Assembly (NCBI GenBank): GCA_036971615.1
Contig: JAYKKR010000035.1
Span: 267,802-331,801 of the forward strand
Reading direction: 5' to 3'
Source: Amyloporia xantha
Taxonomy: Eukaryota; Basidiomycota; Agaricomycetes; Polyporales; Adustoporiaceae
Length of the DNA: 64,000 nucleotides
Part shown: positions 35,698 through 49,011 of the stretch, piece after piece
Numbering within the stretch: position 1 is the first letter of the stretch
Layout of the letters: each line of letters begins with the position of its first letter
Notes under the pieces: generated by a model
What the model saw: only the letters and a program-made list of their open reading frames with translations
Told to the model about the DNA's origin: nothing
Database searches by the model: none
Made by a program: the position numbers and the translations under genes

Positions 35698-36294
35698 TCA
35701 GCCAAAGTCCACGAACCTCGAACAATGATACTGCGACATACCATATCTCGCATGCTGCAGACGCAGCTGTAAGATCCGCTCGAAGTCGAGATCGAAGAAC
35801 GCGTCCAGACGGACCAGCTTATCCATTCCCGCCATCTCAAGGTCCCACTCATGGAACGCCCTATATGATACATACTCTCCGGGGCTCTTCGTCCATATAT
35901 AACATGGTTTGATTTTCATGATTTCGTCTTCCGGAGTGCGGACAAAAGGCAGCACGAACGGTGCAATGTTTGCAGACGGATGGAGGGGAACCGTAACTGA
36001 TGCGTCGCGGAAGTCTACCGGCGCCCAAGATCCCATTTTCATCTACTGTACTATCAGCGAATGGTAGGTCAAACGCGACGCTAAACTTACATTATTCCTG
36101 GGGCCATATACACCATCCGATAGCTCTCTGGCGCCGCAGAGGGGCGCAGCCCAGAAGCCTTGTCGATCGGTTTTGGTCACGAAACAAGGACGCGCCTTGC
36201 GTTGATACAACCCGCCCGATGCGGAAGCAAAGCGTTTGTTGCGAGGGATGAGCTCCAAAAAAACGAAGTTGAATGAGCCTGGAGTGATCGACAT
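35698..36294 (-). CDS. Small unknown protein, two or three exons
   Basis: Exon 1 36294-36091 and exon 2 36042-35698 join in phase 0 at a GTAAGT..TAG intron. The product of about 182 residues contains LELIPRNKRFASASGG, GFWAAPLCGARELSDGVYG and FVRTPEDEIMKIKPCYIW. A possible further intron starts at GTATGT after the QHARY codons and would move the stop to 35675. There is no known domain, signal peptide or membrane helix. The splice sites and frame are intact. Confidence 0.6.
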
Positions 36295-36541
36295 GGTTAA
36301 CGACAAGATGACAAGATGGTGGCCGAGGAAAGAGGTGCTTGAGTTCCCGCGACGGGGATAAAGTTGCCAGAGATCAAAAAAAGTTGACGAACGAAAAAGA
36401 TGATGAGATGCGGGATCGCAGACGCGCCTTCAAGACCAAGTTATGGAAGCGTTGCAGCCGACCTGCCTGACCATGCTTCCGCCTCACACGTTGCCTCAGG
36501 AGTGTACATAGTGACTGCTTGAGTCCGCGAATGAACATGTC

Positions 36542-37078
36542 CTACTGGAGGCCGCACGCTGTGCCGTGGAGAGCAGTCATAGATCCCTCGTTGAGAGGCA
36601 TACCAGCCCCTTGATGACCGCCGTACCTGTAATTCTGGACTGTTTGCCTGTTCTTGTATTGGAGGCACTGGGCGTAGTTACTGTCTAAGGGAGAATGCAA
36701 AGTAGGGGGCAGCATTAATAGCACGCTCCCTCCCAAGAGATAGCATCACCTGCCTAGAGCTAGCAACGAGAACATGGCTGCGGAGAAATCGGGGGTGGGG
36801 GCCAGAGATAACATTCCAAACTTTCCGTGTTCGGCTTCGACAGCATATAGTTAGAAGCTCACAGGAGATGGGTTCAGCTCAATATATCAGAGCAGCTTGA
36901 AGAAAGCTGCGATAGGCTTACCACCGAATAGGAGCGCCCAGTGAAGTCGGCCTTTGTGGACGACTGGGCTGAGAACATTGTCGCAAGGGGTACTAATTAG
37001 AGATATCTCCCTAGTAGTTTGATCAGGGGTGGTGCGGCGTACTCTCAGCCAATGGCCCTGCAACAATAGCGCCGACAT
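36542..37078 (-). CDS. Possible unknown gene, minus strand
   Basis: Two frames, 37078-36887 and 36736-36542, could be exons of one gene. The first has a possible GTAAGC donor inside GGTGGTAAGCC near 36925. The encoded pieces (LLLQGHWLRVRR..., SPLDSNYAQCLQYKNRQTVQ) look protein-like but have no family I can name. Low confidence. Confidence 0.3.
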
Positions 37079-40000
37079 GATGTCCCTGGGACCAGAAGAA
37101 AGCGTAGGTCATTAGCCTTCAGGTGTCCAGTGATGTCCTTTTTTGCCCCAACGACGGTCATAGCGTGACAGCATCCCGTACGGTCTGATGGGGAGACTCA
37201 CAGATTTTCTGAGCGGGAAAAGGATCGCAAAGCAAGATGCGAAAGTGATGTACTAAGCGTCGAAGTCCCATGAGGATGTGCCCTATATAGTAATCTTATA
37301 TTTCATGCCAGCCGGAAGATGAAAGATATGACATGCTGGGTGTCATGTTGCACATAAATCCGGCATGCTATTTGAAGCACCGAAGGGGGTTTCCTGTAAC
37401 GACACGATCAAAAACATTTAAACCTTTGACAGGCTCGCCTGAGACCGGGATTGCAAGGAATGATAAGCCTTCCCTAGTGGCATTCAAGCGCAGAAAGAAA
37501 ACCACAAGATCTAATTCTTTTGCTTAGAAACGTCGGCGGAATGTAAGAAAGAATATTAGACTCAGAGGAACATATTCCCAGGCGCACTATGGACAGAGTA
37601 GTCAAAGTTTCCGCCCGTTTTGCCGACCGAAAACATCATGTGACTATAAGGGAAACATGCTGGCGACTCAGATTCGGCCGTGGACGGCAAATTCATCTAT
37701 ATATATCCACATCGCAGCGGCGTCGGGGATCGTCCATGGTGTCGTTTCTCTTCGTCTTCCATGTTGGCTTTGAATGTGATTGCATTTGAACTGCTATTGA
37801 CGGACACGTCATTGTCGGCCTACGGCAAAGATGCTTACTGAAGCTGATGTTCGTGAGCACTACCCCTATGTCTGTAGTTTACGATAGACGACAATGATAC
37901 ACTACTTTGAAGATTCAAGTTCGTGCTATCACTGATTCTTACAGCCCTTCCGGTGATAGACTTCATTTGCAGTGGAAGAGAACAGCGCACGTTGACTTGG
38001 GGCCCGGAATGAGCATCTTACTTGTGAGCGACCATCACGATATCGCTTCCTCCGATGTCGTAGACCGCATCGCATCAAGTTTGAACACGCGTCAAGCTTA
38101 GTGGTGTTCAGCTCACTTAGCATAGTGCAGCAGCCACATATCAAACTTTCAATTCGTTTTGCTGAACGGATCTCGAAGTGGCCTAGACAGGTACCCCTTC
38201 ATGTACCTGGAACGATAGTGGACCGAATACTGACGGTACATGAATTACGAAGATTCCCAGATAGTTCTAAAGACGGAAAGGTTATTGCAAAGCCAACGTG
38301 TCTGGAACGACTGTCGTCTGGTAGGCTGTAACACAATAAAGTCCTTGAGCGCTGGCTTATCGAGCGCCTCCAATGTCGCGAGCACGTTCATCAAGTGAAA
38401 GGTAGTAAGGCTGTAAAGTTGTCGAGGCGAAACGCTGTAAGCTTAAATACAATCACCATTCGTTGTCTGGCTCTGAAACGCTTTACTTTGAGGTTTTGTT
38501 TTGTGCCACATATATTGCCGGATGTTCACCAAATAGAAACAGGAGCCGAAGTGCCGGCAAGGTCGCCGAATCGGTGCGTCTTTCATATACGTCAGCAATG
38601 AGATGAGACAGAATCTAGAACTTTGATCCGCTGGCTTGATAGCTTCTCTTCTATATGAGGATGCGTCAACATTTTGTACCCCGACAAGCGATAACAAACA
38701 GCCCGAGTGTATGTTCCTCTGCACCATCCGAGCAGGGCACAAAGCTGCAGTACATAAAGTGAAATGATCCTCTGGCATTTCAGCCTTCGTCTCACGGAAG
38801 TGTAGTGGACGTCCGTTCCAACTTTAATCTGTGAATTTCTATTGGCTAGAAACCCGCCACCATGAACGGACAGCCGTATGTGCATTTCCGGGCTATTCAA
38901 GTATATCCTGATTAGACTCTTGACTAAGACATCATGATGTTGATATGTCAAGGAAGTCTGCATGACTCATATGTCTCCTTTTTCAGCGCCGCCGTTGCTC
39001 TGGTAGACCAGTTCCAGGTGAGTTCATGGTCAGTGAATATATTGTACCTGACAGCAAAGCGACTGCACTTTTGAGGTGGGAGACTATGTGGGTTTCTACG
39101 AACGCAACGCGTGTGTTTGTGGCGTTGTGCAGGAACTCCGATGGATAGAGGTAAATGATTTTCGATATGCATCATCGAAGTAGCTGTTGGTTGACAATAT
39201 CTGTAGCGGATGCGCACTGTCATAATAGAAGTGGACGAAAAAAGCGGTGGCGGGACTATTCACCTACCGTGCGTTCTTACACTAATCACTGGTGCACACA
39301 CTCGCTGAAATTTTATTGTTTTTATTTTCAGGATCAGCTGTATCACGAAGCTACATAAGGAATCAGCCTGACAGTAGATGACGACTGTGACATGATCCAA
39401 GCTAGCCAGTCCTACGGAACATACATGCAGCAGCACCTGTTTCCTTTTACGTACGAGGTCGAGATGTATGTTCTGCGAACGTTCAATAGAATGAGCGGTT
39501 GAAGCCCAGAATATAAGCGGATGTTGATTCCACATGCGCGGCGCGGCAGATATGCTTTTCGAAAAGAGCGTATATTCAGCAGGAAGCTCGATCATCTGGC
39601 TGGTACCTGGGTAAGTCAGTCCGGTCCTGAGCGGTAGCCTATGGAGTAGTTGAAGACTGTCCGGATGCAGGGCAAGTTATAGGTGTCGACACAGTAAGTT
39701 GCTCCAGATTGAATTATACGGAGCGGTGCATGCCCTGAATGCACTTTTTGCTTTAGTCGAGGATTTAACGTCAAGACTTTCTGACGTGAACGAAACGTTC
39801 GGAACTTAAGTGACGAGGGCCCGAAAGGTCTTCACTTTCCACAGATCCGATACCACGCCGGCTCGCTGATTGGTCGTACATGTATGTTATACATGTGCTA
39901 TAGTCAACAAGTCAGTAATCACGCGTGTCACTCATCTTCTTCTGGCCAAGAAAATACGTGAACAATCTCCAAATACAGTAAAGAAAGCAGTGGACAGGTG

Positions 40001-42309
40001 GGGCCGATGCGCGATGCCAGGCACTCCGAAAGGTGGGATTATAACCCTGTCCCTTACCTTTGGCGGCCAGGGACAGCAGTTACGAGTCCGCCGCCCATGC
40101 GTACACTATTAATTTTTATCTCCATGTTTATCTCTTTCAATGCTCACGCCTCAATTCTTGTTGCAGGATTTCACTGCCAGTGGTCTCCCGGGCATTTTGG
40201 ACAGGCAGTTTGATATTGCCTAATGTTTTTGTTTTGACTATATCACAAACAACCTGTAGTTATAACCGTACGCACTGTCTACATATGGCGCTGCCCTCGC
40301 GGACAATAAGGAGACAAAGAAAAGGGTGATGGGTATTATTTGCTTGTACTCTTTCCTGTGACAAGCATACGAACATCAATGCCCAAGATTCCGGTTCTGG
40401 TAGTAAACGGCGGATATGTTTGGAAAGAAACTCCGAGCAGACACTGTCCATGTCGAGAACATATAGGCTACACTCGCGCAAAATGAGCTGGCTAGAATAG
40501 GGTACTCAATCCGGCTTCACATGCCAAACGGTAGGACATGGAAGTATTAGCTTTGTCTTATGGAATGGATTAGGGGCACGCATCGCCGAACCGCCGCATG
40601 GACTTCCGAGTCACCATTAGCCCTTCATGTGCGACGGTTGGAGTGAGACCGACAAAGTACTTCACCTTAAGACATGGAAACAATACATACCATAATTATA
40701 TGTCATTTTTTGCTCACCTAATGTTGTCCAAGTTATGTGTGCCTTGGTTTTCAGATTTTCGCCTCGATTGCTACAGGTGGTAGGTCCAAAAGAGGCAGGT
40801 GATTACCTAAGCGCGTGCAGTCGGAAGCGCGCTCGAGCAGACATTGCAAGGGTTTTATCTGCCCTCGGATAAATTAATAAGGAAAACCAAATGCTAAAAT
40901 AGAAATATATACGATACTACTGATAGACTACCACATATTTGGCAAACTTTTCGGTGTTTTAACATGTTCCACCCACAGTGGTCCAGACTCGGAGTAGCAG
41001 CAGTGAGGTGGTCATGTGACCTTTCTGCGAGACGCCTGAACGCGTCGCGCGAAACCGACTCGCCTTTGCGGTTCCTTGTGCAATGTCCAGGGTATATCCA
41101 AGTACTCCCTGGTATGACACGACGAAAAAATCAGCATAACCCAACACGTAAGTAATTATCAAAGATCATGTAATCTAGCTCACTGTAATATCCAACAGAG
41201 CTGCGGACGTAGACGAATTCTCGCAAGCCGGTCTTGTTAAAAATTGTGTTCACACCACTGACCTGACACGTAGGTGTGGGTCAATTGCATTCATTCAGCA
41301 AATTAAAATATATTCTTCGAATTATAGGCTACGTTGTTCATTCAGTGCGAGTGATGGGCTGAAACAGCTACATACTGGCTTTAGATTGGTCAAACTAACG
41401 AACGCTCTGCTACAGGTCACAATACAAACAAAGGTTTATTTGTCCTCGTATTTTCTTGTGATCAGACTGTGATTATGAACTTGCCAACCTAATTAGGAAT
41501 ATTAATTAGAATTATATTATACATTAAAAATATCAATTGTTACCTGTCTGGGCCTGGCTGACATCAGTTTCGAACTTGCACTGCAGCTTTGTGGCAGATA
41601 GTGGGATTGGAATTATTGCAGTCACCCATTCTGCTACGGAAGTCACACAATTGATGTCAGCTGATGTCAGCTAGCTTCGGGTCGGCTTCGGGGTCGGGTC
41701 GGCTTCGGGTTATCCTGAACTTGCCCAATATGGTCAAATGGTGTAATATGCCTTCTACTATTCGCTGTGCCAATGCCTAGCTGATTATATCATGCTAGAT
41801 CCTGCCGCAGTTCGGAAGTTCGTAAAGGGGTGATAGCTGTGTAGCCCCTGTTATGTGATGCCGCACCCACTCAATGGCCGGAAGATCCGGTGCAGCCCCA
41901 ATTTATCTGCAATCACTATCTGTACGTACATCAAATTGAACGGCAAGTCTTCTCAGCCGCATTGCATGTGGTACCTACGTTGATGCCCCGGAACAGGTTT
42001 CCCAATTGTTCGCAACGTTCTTCGCTAACGTGACTTCTCCTACGTACTAGAGGGATATCACGATCTGGGCCTTACTGCCTCGTGTTTGGCGGCTGATTTA
42101 TTTGTTATTGACCCCTCGTGCGAGCGGCGGAGGCCTACCTCACTACCTCCGCAGACTGCGAATTCGAACAACCCCCGGGATGAGCACCATCCGTACTTTC
42201 GCGCAAGGGGTTAGAACATTGGAAACGGAAGCGTGCTTTAACCAGTAATGTACAGCGCCCCGTTCCTATGCCTGTGCTTTCACTCATCACCTCGAGTCTG
42301 TGCCTTAGG
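37079..42309. other. Long gene-poor stretch
   Basis: About 5 kb with only short, overlapping frames (for example 37907-38331, 38948-39223, 40959-41162) and no recognisable domain. A fragment near 39040-39170 (TFEVGDYVGFYERN) hints at an eroded gene. Short repeats at 41651-41712 are listed separately. No RNA gene seen. Confidence 0.4.
41651..41712. repeat. Short tandem repeats (TGATGTCAGC)2 and (GGTCGGCTTCGG)n
   Basis: TTGATGTCAGC is repeated directly, followed by three imperfect copies of TTCGGGTCGGC-type units. A related CCGAACC/CCGACCC run occurs on the other strand near 16905-16945. Confidence 0.7.
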
Positions 42310-44385
42310 ATGTTCGGATACTACAATAGCGAAGAGTCGCCGCCTTGTACATGGTTACCGTCCACCGAGCCTTCATCCTCGTTTGATTCAGCACAGTCCG
42401 ACATGACCTTGGTACGTTTATCGCTAGCTGGAATGCTCATAATGGAGTGCATTGACAAGGTTCTGTAGACTGAACGTCCATCAATTGGAGGGCTTGGTTC
42501 GTGGATGTTGCTGAATGTCTGCCAACTTTCTTCTAATTACTAAGCGATCAGCGGCTCTGGCAGACTCTGCGCGCGTGTCCTACCATCTAACAGAGGGCGG
42601 CTCTGCATCCACTTAGTAAGTGTAAACTGAGCTCTTCTACATGCCATCTTCACTGACCTAGTCTGAATCCAGTTGTTTCGATATCGGTGGGTCAAGAATC
42701 CCAATTGAACAGATAGGCCCCCGGTTTTATGTTAACAAGACAGATGCAGTCAGCCGCGATGGAAGTTATGAAGCAAGCTTTCCTTTTGATGTGAACCAAG
42801 ATGTGCTTCATTCTGCAACCACCCAGGGCTCCTCACTACGTCTTCCTACAGCGGATTCCTCCAGGTACCTTTCTCAACCGTGTCTGTTCTAATCCGTGCT
42901 TATGTTTGTCGACAATTGCAGTGAGAATCATGTGTTAGAAATGTGTCCTCCCTCGTTACCGATGTCCGGAACAATTCATCCGGGACGAGGAGGCTCTCAA
43001 GGAACTGCGGACTCGTCGGAGAAGAGTGTCTACGAGTTGGCTACTGGACTCGGGGTGCACGATTTGGCTCTTTTGCTCAAACGTATTCTGACCTTTTGTC
43101 TCCACCAACGGAGATGTCTCCTCACTCGTTCCCGATGTCCGGGACTGTTCCTTTCGTACAGGATGGTTCTCAAGGAACTGCGGACGCGTTGGAGAAGAGT
43201 TTCTACGAGTTGGCTACTGGACTCGGGGTGCACGATTTGGCTCTTTTTGCTCAAACGTGTCCTGGCCGTTTGTCTCCACCGACGGAAATGTTTCACTCGT
43301 TCCCTATGTCTGGGACGATTCCTTTCGTACAGGATGGTTCGCAAGGAACTGCAGACTCGTCGGAGAAGAGTTTCTACGAGTTGGCTACTGGACTCGGGGT
43401 GCACGATTTGGCTCTTTTTGCTCAAACGTGTCCTGGCCGTTTGTCTCCACCGATGGAAATGTTTCACTCGTTCCCTATGTCTGGGACGATTCCTTTCGTA
43501 CAGGATGGTTCGCAAGGAACTGCAGACTCGTCGGAGAAGAGTTTCTACGAGTTGGCTACTGGACTTGGGGTGCACGATTTGGCTCTTTTTGCTCAAACGT
43601 GTCCTGGCCGTTTGTCTCCACCGACGGAAATGTCTCACTCGTTCCCTATGTCTGGGACGATTCCTTTCGTACAGGATGGTTCTCAAGGAAATGCGGACGC
43701 ATCGGAGAAGAGTTTCGAGGAGTTGGCCCCAGGGCTCGATTCCGAGTTACATGGTTCGGCTTCTTTCGCCCAAACATATTCTGATGTTTTGTCTCCATCG
43801 GTGGTACAGAAGAATTCCAGGTGGCCTCGTGATTCTGGACAGAAATACTTCTATGCACTCAGTCAAAGTATCGGGTTCAACCAGACATATCCGTAAGCCT
43901 ATATCTTCTTGCGCTTTTATTGCAATGCATGTATTGACACATGATCAATTAAGCGACAATATGACACACCATGATAAAACTCGATGCTATGTGGAGGCAC
44001 TGGAAGAGTATGTTCGCTGGCTTTGGTATGACTGCGGCCTCTCTGGCTTCATGCCTTTGTCATCGACGCGTGTTGCGAGCTATGCAAACCTTGACCCTTC
44101 ATCCATGCGTGTTGAGTATCATCTGGTGATCATGTCCATGCAAGTCTCAATGTTGACGGTTTTTCCTCTAGGCTCTTTTGGTTCACATGGAAAATTCAGT
44201 CCGCGAAGAGTATCAGCAATTGAAGAAAGACCAGGAATACGTGAGTCGTGAGAGTGTTTATTCATACTACTTGTATCATCCTGAAGACGTTCATTTTTCA
44301 GCATGCACTGCTTGAAGGGCGTCTCACGTACTGGAGCTTGCGCCAAGCAGGGGAGGATAACTTTCCTGGTTCATTTGCTCGGTAG
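42310..44385 (+). CDS. Repeat-containing unknown protein with conserved C-terminal helix
   Basis: Traced exons: 42310-42411 (less sure), 42545-42615, 42673-42864, 42922-43892, 43954-44110, 44172-44240, 44302-44385. Phases agree across the last five junctions. The N-terminus is Ser-rich. The large exon encodes five tandem repeats of about 57 residues, each with PMSGT, SQGTAD, YELATGLGVHDLALFAQ and RLSPP motifs. The C-terminal exons encode EALEEYVRWLWYDCGL, a SSMR/ALLVHMENSVREEYQQLKK helix and a short tail. That C-terminal part resembles a lineage-restricted agaricomycete family. In the first repeat a T run is one base shorter than in the others (4 versus 5 T, near 43071-43074), which breaks the frame, so this may be a very recent pseudogene or a sequence error. 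Function unknown. Confidence 0.65.
42941..43802. repeat. Coding minisatellite, five copies of about 171 bp
   Basis: Unit starts at ATG codons 42941, 43114, 43288, 43459 and 43630. Lengths are 173, 174, 171 and 171 bp, then a diverged last copy. The middle copies (43288 and 43459) are almost identical, whereas the first and last are more diverged, as in arrays that grow from the centre by unequal exchange or slippage. The array is open in several frames on both strands, which explains the overlapping long ORFs here. Confidence 0.92.
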
Positions 44386-44999
44386 CTTGAGGCCGGCTAC
44401 GCTATATAGAACCGCCAGAGAGCCATGACGTGACGGACAGCTGTCAAGTAATAGTTAGTACAGTCTCATGCCGCCTGTATCTTGACATTTTGTGCCATGG
44501 GGTCGCTCGATATGCAGTAGTAGAAATATGAATGGTTATGGAAGTAGTGTAGACTGATGATGTCAAGTTACAGTTTACTTTGATCTCAAGCCGCCCCCAG
44601 TGATTCTTTACTCCCGCGTAAGTCTTTGATGCGTTTGAGCTTCTATATTACAAATTATACGTACTATAGTAGGCACGCTGCTCACTCCAAACCAGTCACT
44701 ACACTGAGGATGAGAAGTATGGCTGCTTGTAACATCGCTTTCATTCACTCGGAAAGCTGCTTGTGAGCGAGGTCTCCTAAACATAGCACCACTGAAAAGG
44801 GAACTCCATATACGAAACCGCTGACAGAGAAGGAGGGCAGCGATGAAATATCTATAGGATGAACACAAGATATACTACTGAAGACCGCCAGTGAAGACAT
44901 AAATCACTGGTCACGGCATCTGATTAAATACCGCAAAAGGAGATCCGGACTCAACTGTCGGGAAGCAGAGGCAATGTCAAGGAAAACTATCATCTTCGC
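44386..44999. other. Convergent intergenic region
   Basis: Lies between the 3' ends of the repeat gene (plus) and the next gene (minus). The ORF at 44608-44868 has no motif. No terminator can be defined for RNA polymerase II genes here. Confidence 0.4.
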
Positions 45000-47112
45000 T
45001 TATATCGGACTCGCTTTCGATGCCAACACTCCCTCCGCCTCAGGCCTATCTCTAGCGCGGGTTTGCAAAAACCGTAAGAACCCTTTGAATCCGCTCCGTA
45101 GTCCGAGCTCCAGGCGCTTAGAGAGTTCGACATCCATGCCTTGTGTCTTCGAGTCGAGCTTGCGCACGAGCTTCAAGATCTTTTTGGACTCGGAGAACCA
45201 GCTCGCCTCCCGGTTCAATGCAGCATGAACGTGCTTCTTCTGAACCTTGACGCTGTGTAAACTACCGCCAATCTGTTGGGATAGAGTTCAAGATCACGTG
45301 AATGCAAACGAAGTGTGACTGTACCTGTAGGACTACTGTTTCTTTCCACCAGGTCTTAACGAAGCGCTCTGCAAATCTGTATACACGAATCAATTCGCTG
45401 TCTGTAAGGCTCATGCCCTTGACTGCCAATAGAAATTGGTAATCCCGAGCGAACTGCTCGTCGGTGTGTGTCGACATACTTGTAGCGATATGATCGAGGA
45501 TCGCTGTCGTCGGATCGTGAAGCAGGGGAGGGTACTTCTTCTCGGGGCGTTGATATACCTCGGAAATTTCACTTGGTGAGTTGCTGCGGCTACGTGACCT
45601 TGTAAGGCTTCTCGGGTCTTTTTAGGGCATGTTGGTCATACGAGCCGTCGTCACGGATATCACCTAAGTCTGAAGGAGTCGAGAATATACTATCGCGTTC
45701 GCCCGCAGAAGGTAGAGATTTCAAGCTGGGTATTGGGCTGTTTACCTGGCCCAGAAGCTAATTCGGATATTTAGGACTCGTAGACTCATTGCTGACAGCT
45801 AGAATAACAAAGGACGAACCTTCATTACATATATGTCAATTTTGCCGTCACGCGGAACAGTCAAGAATTCTGGTTGACAGGACCATTTCGACCTCCCGTC
45901 CAACTTCACGAAGGGAACGTAAGCAACAACACCGTCCTCTTGCGATTGGGTAGCCAGGCGAGCCAATCCTATAATCAGAACTCAATTTCTGTGATGTGGG
46001 CACTGAACGTCTGTATCACCTTCTACAGATGAGGGCGATGCTTGAATGGCATGCACAAGGTCGTCCAGTCTGACTAAAAAGGAATCGTAATTGGATACAT
46101 CTTCGACCGACTGCGTCTGCAACCGCACGCGAGTGGTCGGAGCGTTGTCCTCTCGGTGGTCGAACAAGGTCACAGTAATTGTCTGTTTCACTGGCTGAGA
46201 TATCGATCCAGTCTCTTTTTATACGATTGTGACTCACAGTAGGGGGCATTTGACCTTCCTCTTTCTTTTTAGCGTCAGGAATGAGTCCTCCAATTCCGTT
46301 CGGCAACATGAATTGCATACTATTTTCTTGCAGCCAATCGTGTTCAATAGGCTGTTCTATGTCAATGCCTACTACGTTCAGTGAGCACTACAGAGTCAGA
46401 TGACATACAAGGAGATTTACTGTCGTCGTACGGCACAATGCCATCTCCAGTGGTGTCAAGCTCTATTAGGTTGACGCTAAATCTCCAACATACTCGACTC
46501 CTTGTGTTTCTCCATCGCCGGCGCTCACATGGAGGTTTTCCAGATTGGATATATAGTCGTCCTCATCGTGAGAGTTTGATCCACTGTCCTCGCGAGGTCC
46601 TGTCCCTGATGGTTACGAATGAAGACTATTGCGAGTTCCGGTCTCACTCTAAGAACCTACCTTGCTCGATGTTTTCCCCTTCCTCGTCTGTAGGCAGACG
46701 TTCAACTCCATCGTCATCGATCATTTCCTGAAGAGATACAATGGTGAAAGTCTATTCAAGCAATGAAATGGACCTTCAATACCGATGCAGGTGCAGTGCA
46801 GAGTTGGCCGAACCCGTATTTCGGCGCGAGGAGTACCTCACGTAAAGTGGCCACGGTTGGAGTCTTAACCCCGTCCCATTCGTATTCGTCCACAGGCCAT
46901 TGTCCGGGTTGACTCTCGACCAAAGCAATCAAATGACTCTTGCGCAAACTGTTTCTGCACACCAGTCAGTGAGTTTCAAAATGACAAGGGAAACCAATCC
47001 AGCTAATTACTCACAGATATTTCCGCGTGTAAGGTTGTCGAATCGCTATGTTGGGCACATTCGCACCTGCTAGTTGCGAGGAGAATGCGATCATATCGAG
47101 ACTGTGTCCCAT
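45000..47112 (-). CDS. Unknown multi-exon protein
   Basis: Minus-strand exons that I can place: 47112-47015, 46954-46783, 46727-46661, 46605 to about 46510, one ending at 46238, 46194-46020, 45968-45820, one ending at 45325, and 45272-45000. Most junctions show GT..AG and keep frame; the link between about 46510 and 46370 is unclear. Recognisable stretches are LAGANVPNIAIRQPYTRKYL, an acidic EMIDDDGVERLPTDEEGEN, VKQTITVTLFDHREDNAP, SRSRSNSPSEISEVY, and a basic C-terminal helix region with FSESKKILKLVRKLDSK. I know no function for it. Acidic and Ser-rich linkers plus helical ends suggest a nuclear or scaffold-like protein, but that is a guess. Confidence 0.6.
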
Positions 47113-47475
47113 GTACCGGCCGCGTGTCTGTTGAGTTGAATGATCGGGCGAAATGGGGTGTGTAACCTCAGACCGTAGCCTGAGCGCTTTTATAACCTCG
47201 TGCAAGTTAATCCTGATTCTATCAATCCTTCAAGGCGTTTCCCATTGGGTTTGTGTCATGCTTTTTCGGGATTTCTGGCTAATAAGCAGTCGGTTCTTAG
47301 AAACTTCCAGTGCTCGTCCGCGTTGTCCACGAGGCTCACTGCGGAGTGGATCCAGATTGATTGTTAAAACAGGCGGTATCAGAAAGATGGCCTGCCTGCG
47401 AAATCAACATGAGAAGAAGCACACGGACTCATTTATTCTGCCTTATCATGCCCGTCTGTTATATCACTGTCGGTA

Positions 47476-47866
47476 TTGTGTGGCTATTGGATCACACCCA
47501 AACGTCACGAAATCAAGTACCGGAGAGGAATACGAGCAAGATTTGATGACATGATTGCAGACCCAAGATGGGGTTCCCTCGGGAAAAGCTCTGAGGAAGA
47601 CGCTACTCATCAGCTGTTGCGATTATTTTACATGGATTTGCCTTCACGTCGTGAGCTAACCCTGTTCCACCGCGTGAAACAGACCCTAGCTTTTCAACGT
47701 CCAGGAACAACAACTGAAGTGCATGCTCTGACAATGCCGAGATGTACATCAGAAAGACCGTTCGATATGTGCGGGAGAGAGAGCTCGTAACCCATTGCCA
47801 AAGGAAATTTCTAGAACTCCTGCAAGCGAACGATGTTAGGTTCGAAGACGGCATCGTCACCCCATA
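47476..47866 (+). pseudogene. Unknown gene remnant
   Basis: One frame gives DDMIADPRWGSLGKSSEEDA and RRELTLFHRVKQTL. A second frame downstream gives MYIRKTVRYVRERELV and a C-terminus ending FEDGIVTP before TAG at about 47866. Both look like genuine protein but need an intron or a frameshift near 47690-47720 to join. The family is not recognised. Confidence 0.4.
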
Positions 47867-48630
47867 GAATATGCATCTATATCATTTGAACAGTCTCATA
47901 AATCAATCAACTGACTTGGCTGGTGGTTCTCGGTATATTTCTCTACCTCTTCCCTTACTTTTTTATGATTCAGGTCACTCAGTAGATTATCTATGACACG
48001 GCAGCATCACTGTACGAAAGATTATTAGATCCACCCCGACGCACCATATGAGTTCACGTGTGTGACCATAACATCGTTTTTATGTGTTATTTGACACTGC
48101 ACACGACGGAGAGATTTTAGATCAATAAACAACTATGGTAGAAACGTCCCTTGTGACAGTGATTTCAGACATGGATCTGCGATCAGCCATTGTTCTACTC
48201 ATTGCATATCTTCTCGCCTCCTTCGCGCTCGTCGGGTCTGTTCTCGCTGGTTGTTACCAGATTGCCTGTGGGGTGCTTCCGGAGGAGTTCTTCGTACAGC
48301 ATGCTGTAAACTTACCAGGCCAAGGTTTCGTTACGTGTCAGCAGTTCCATACACTTGTGAATGGGAGAAAGCCTCACTGTGCTGTGCGCATGCAGCCTGT
48401 CACCGGAACATGCAATGCCTCATCACCAACTTCTACCCTACGGAAGACTCGGTCAATAGCAATGGTATCATGTAAAGATAGATATTCACGATGATGTTAT
48501 GTTGTCACCACTTGTAGCTTTAGGATTCTGTGAATGCGAGACACTCCTGCTTGCAGAACTTCCCGCACTCCCATCAGAGACCCTGACCATGGACATGAGC
48601 GATGCGAATGAGCTTTATTGATCCGAAGAA

Positions 48631-49011
48631 TTACCTGGCCAACATCTTTGTGAACACCCACTGTACGTCAAAGACCCATCGATGCCACTGGGCAATCGAC
48701 ATCGTCCCGGGGGTAGCCTTAGACGAGTAGCATAGCCCAAGCGCAAAGACAAGGCTTATCACGCCAGAAGGTCCACCCATCTCCAGACGACTCCAATCTA
48801 ACGACACGAGACCATCTGGATGAGATAGCTCGGTATCGAGATCAAATCTTGTTGAAATTTGACGTCGCTTTGGCTGCAAAGAACACCACCATTGAATCCA
48901 CAGTCGAGAAAAGCCGACCGGGACAGTGTACGTCTTACTTCGACGTGTGCGAGCTTGCGCGATCCAATCGCGGATTTCACACGGAAGACAGCTGTGTTCT
49001 AGGGTGCCGCT
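48631..49011 (-). pseudogene. Fragment of an unknown agaricomycete protein family
   Basis: One minus-strand frame is open from 49011 to TAA at 48631. It has a Trp-rich core (IQWWCSLQPKRR, then VSLDWSRLEMGGPSGVISLV) and a final HRWVFDVQWVFTKML helix. This W..WW..LQP..R/DWSRL pattern reminds me of proteins that are common in mushroom genomes, often near transposons. Upstream exons are not visible, so it is probably a 3' fragment. Confidence 0.45.

Noticed and set aside
43030..43784. Separate genes in the 451-, 175- and 218-codon frames over the repeat array
   Set aside because: Once one unit is open in a frame, tandem copying keeps it open. Only the frame giving PMSGT/SQGTAD repeats links to the flanking exons by splicing.
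42941..43802. Possible CRISPR array
   Set aside because: The units are contiguous 171-bp repeats without unique spacers and lie in a spliced eukaryotic coding exon.
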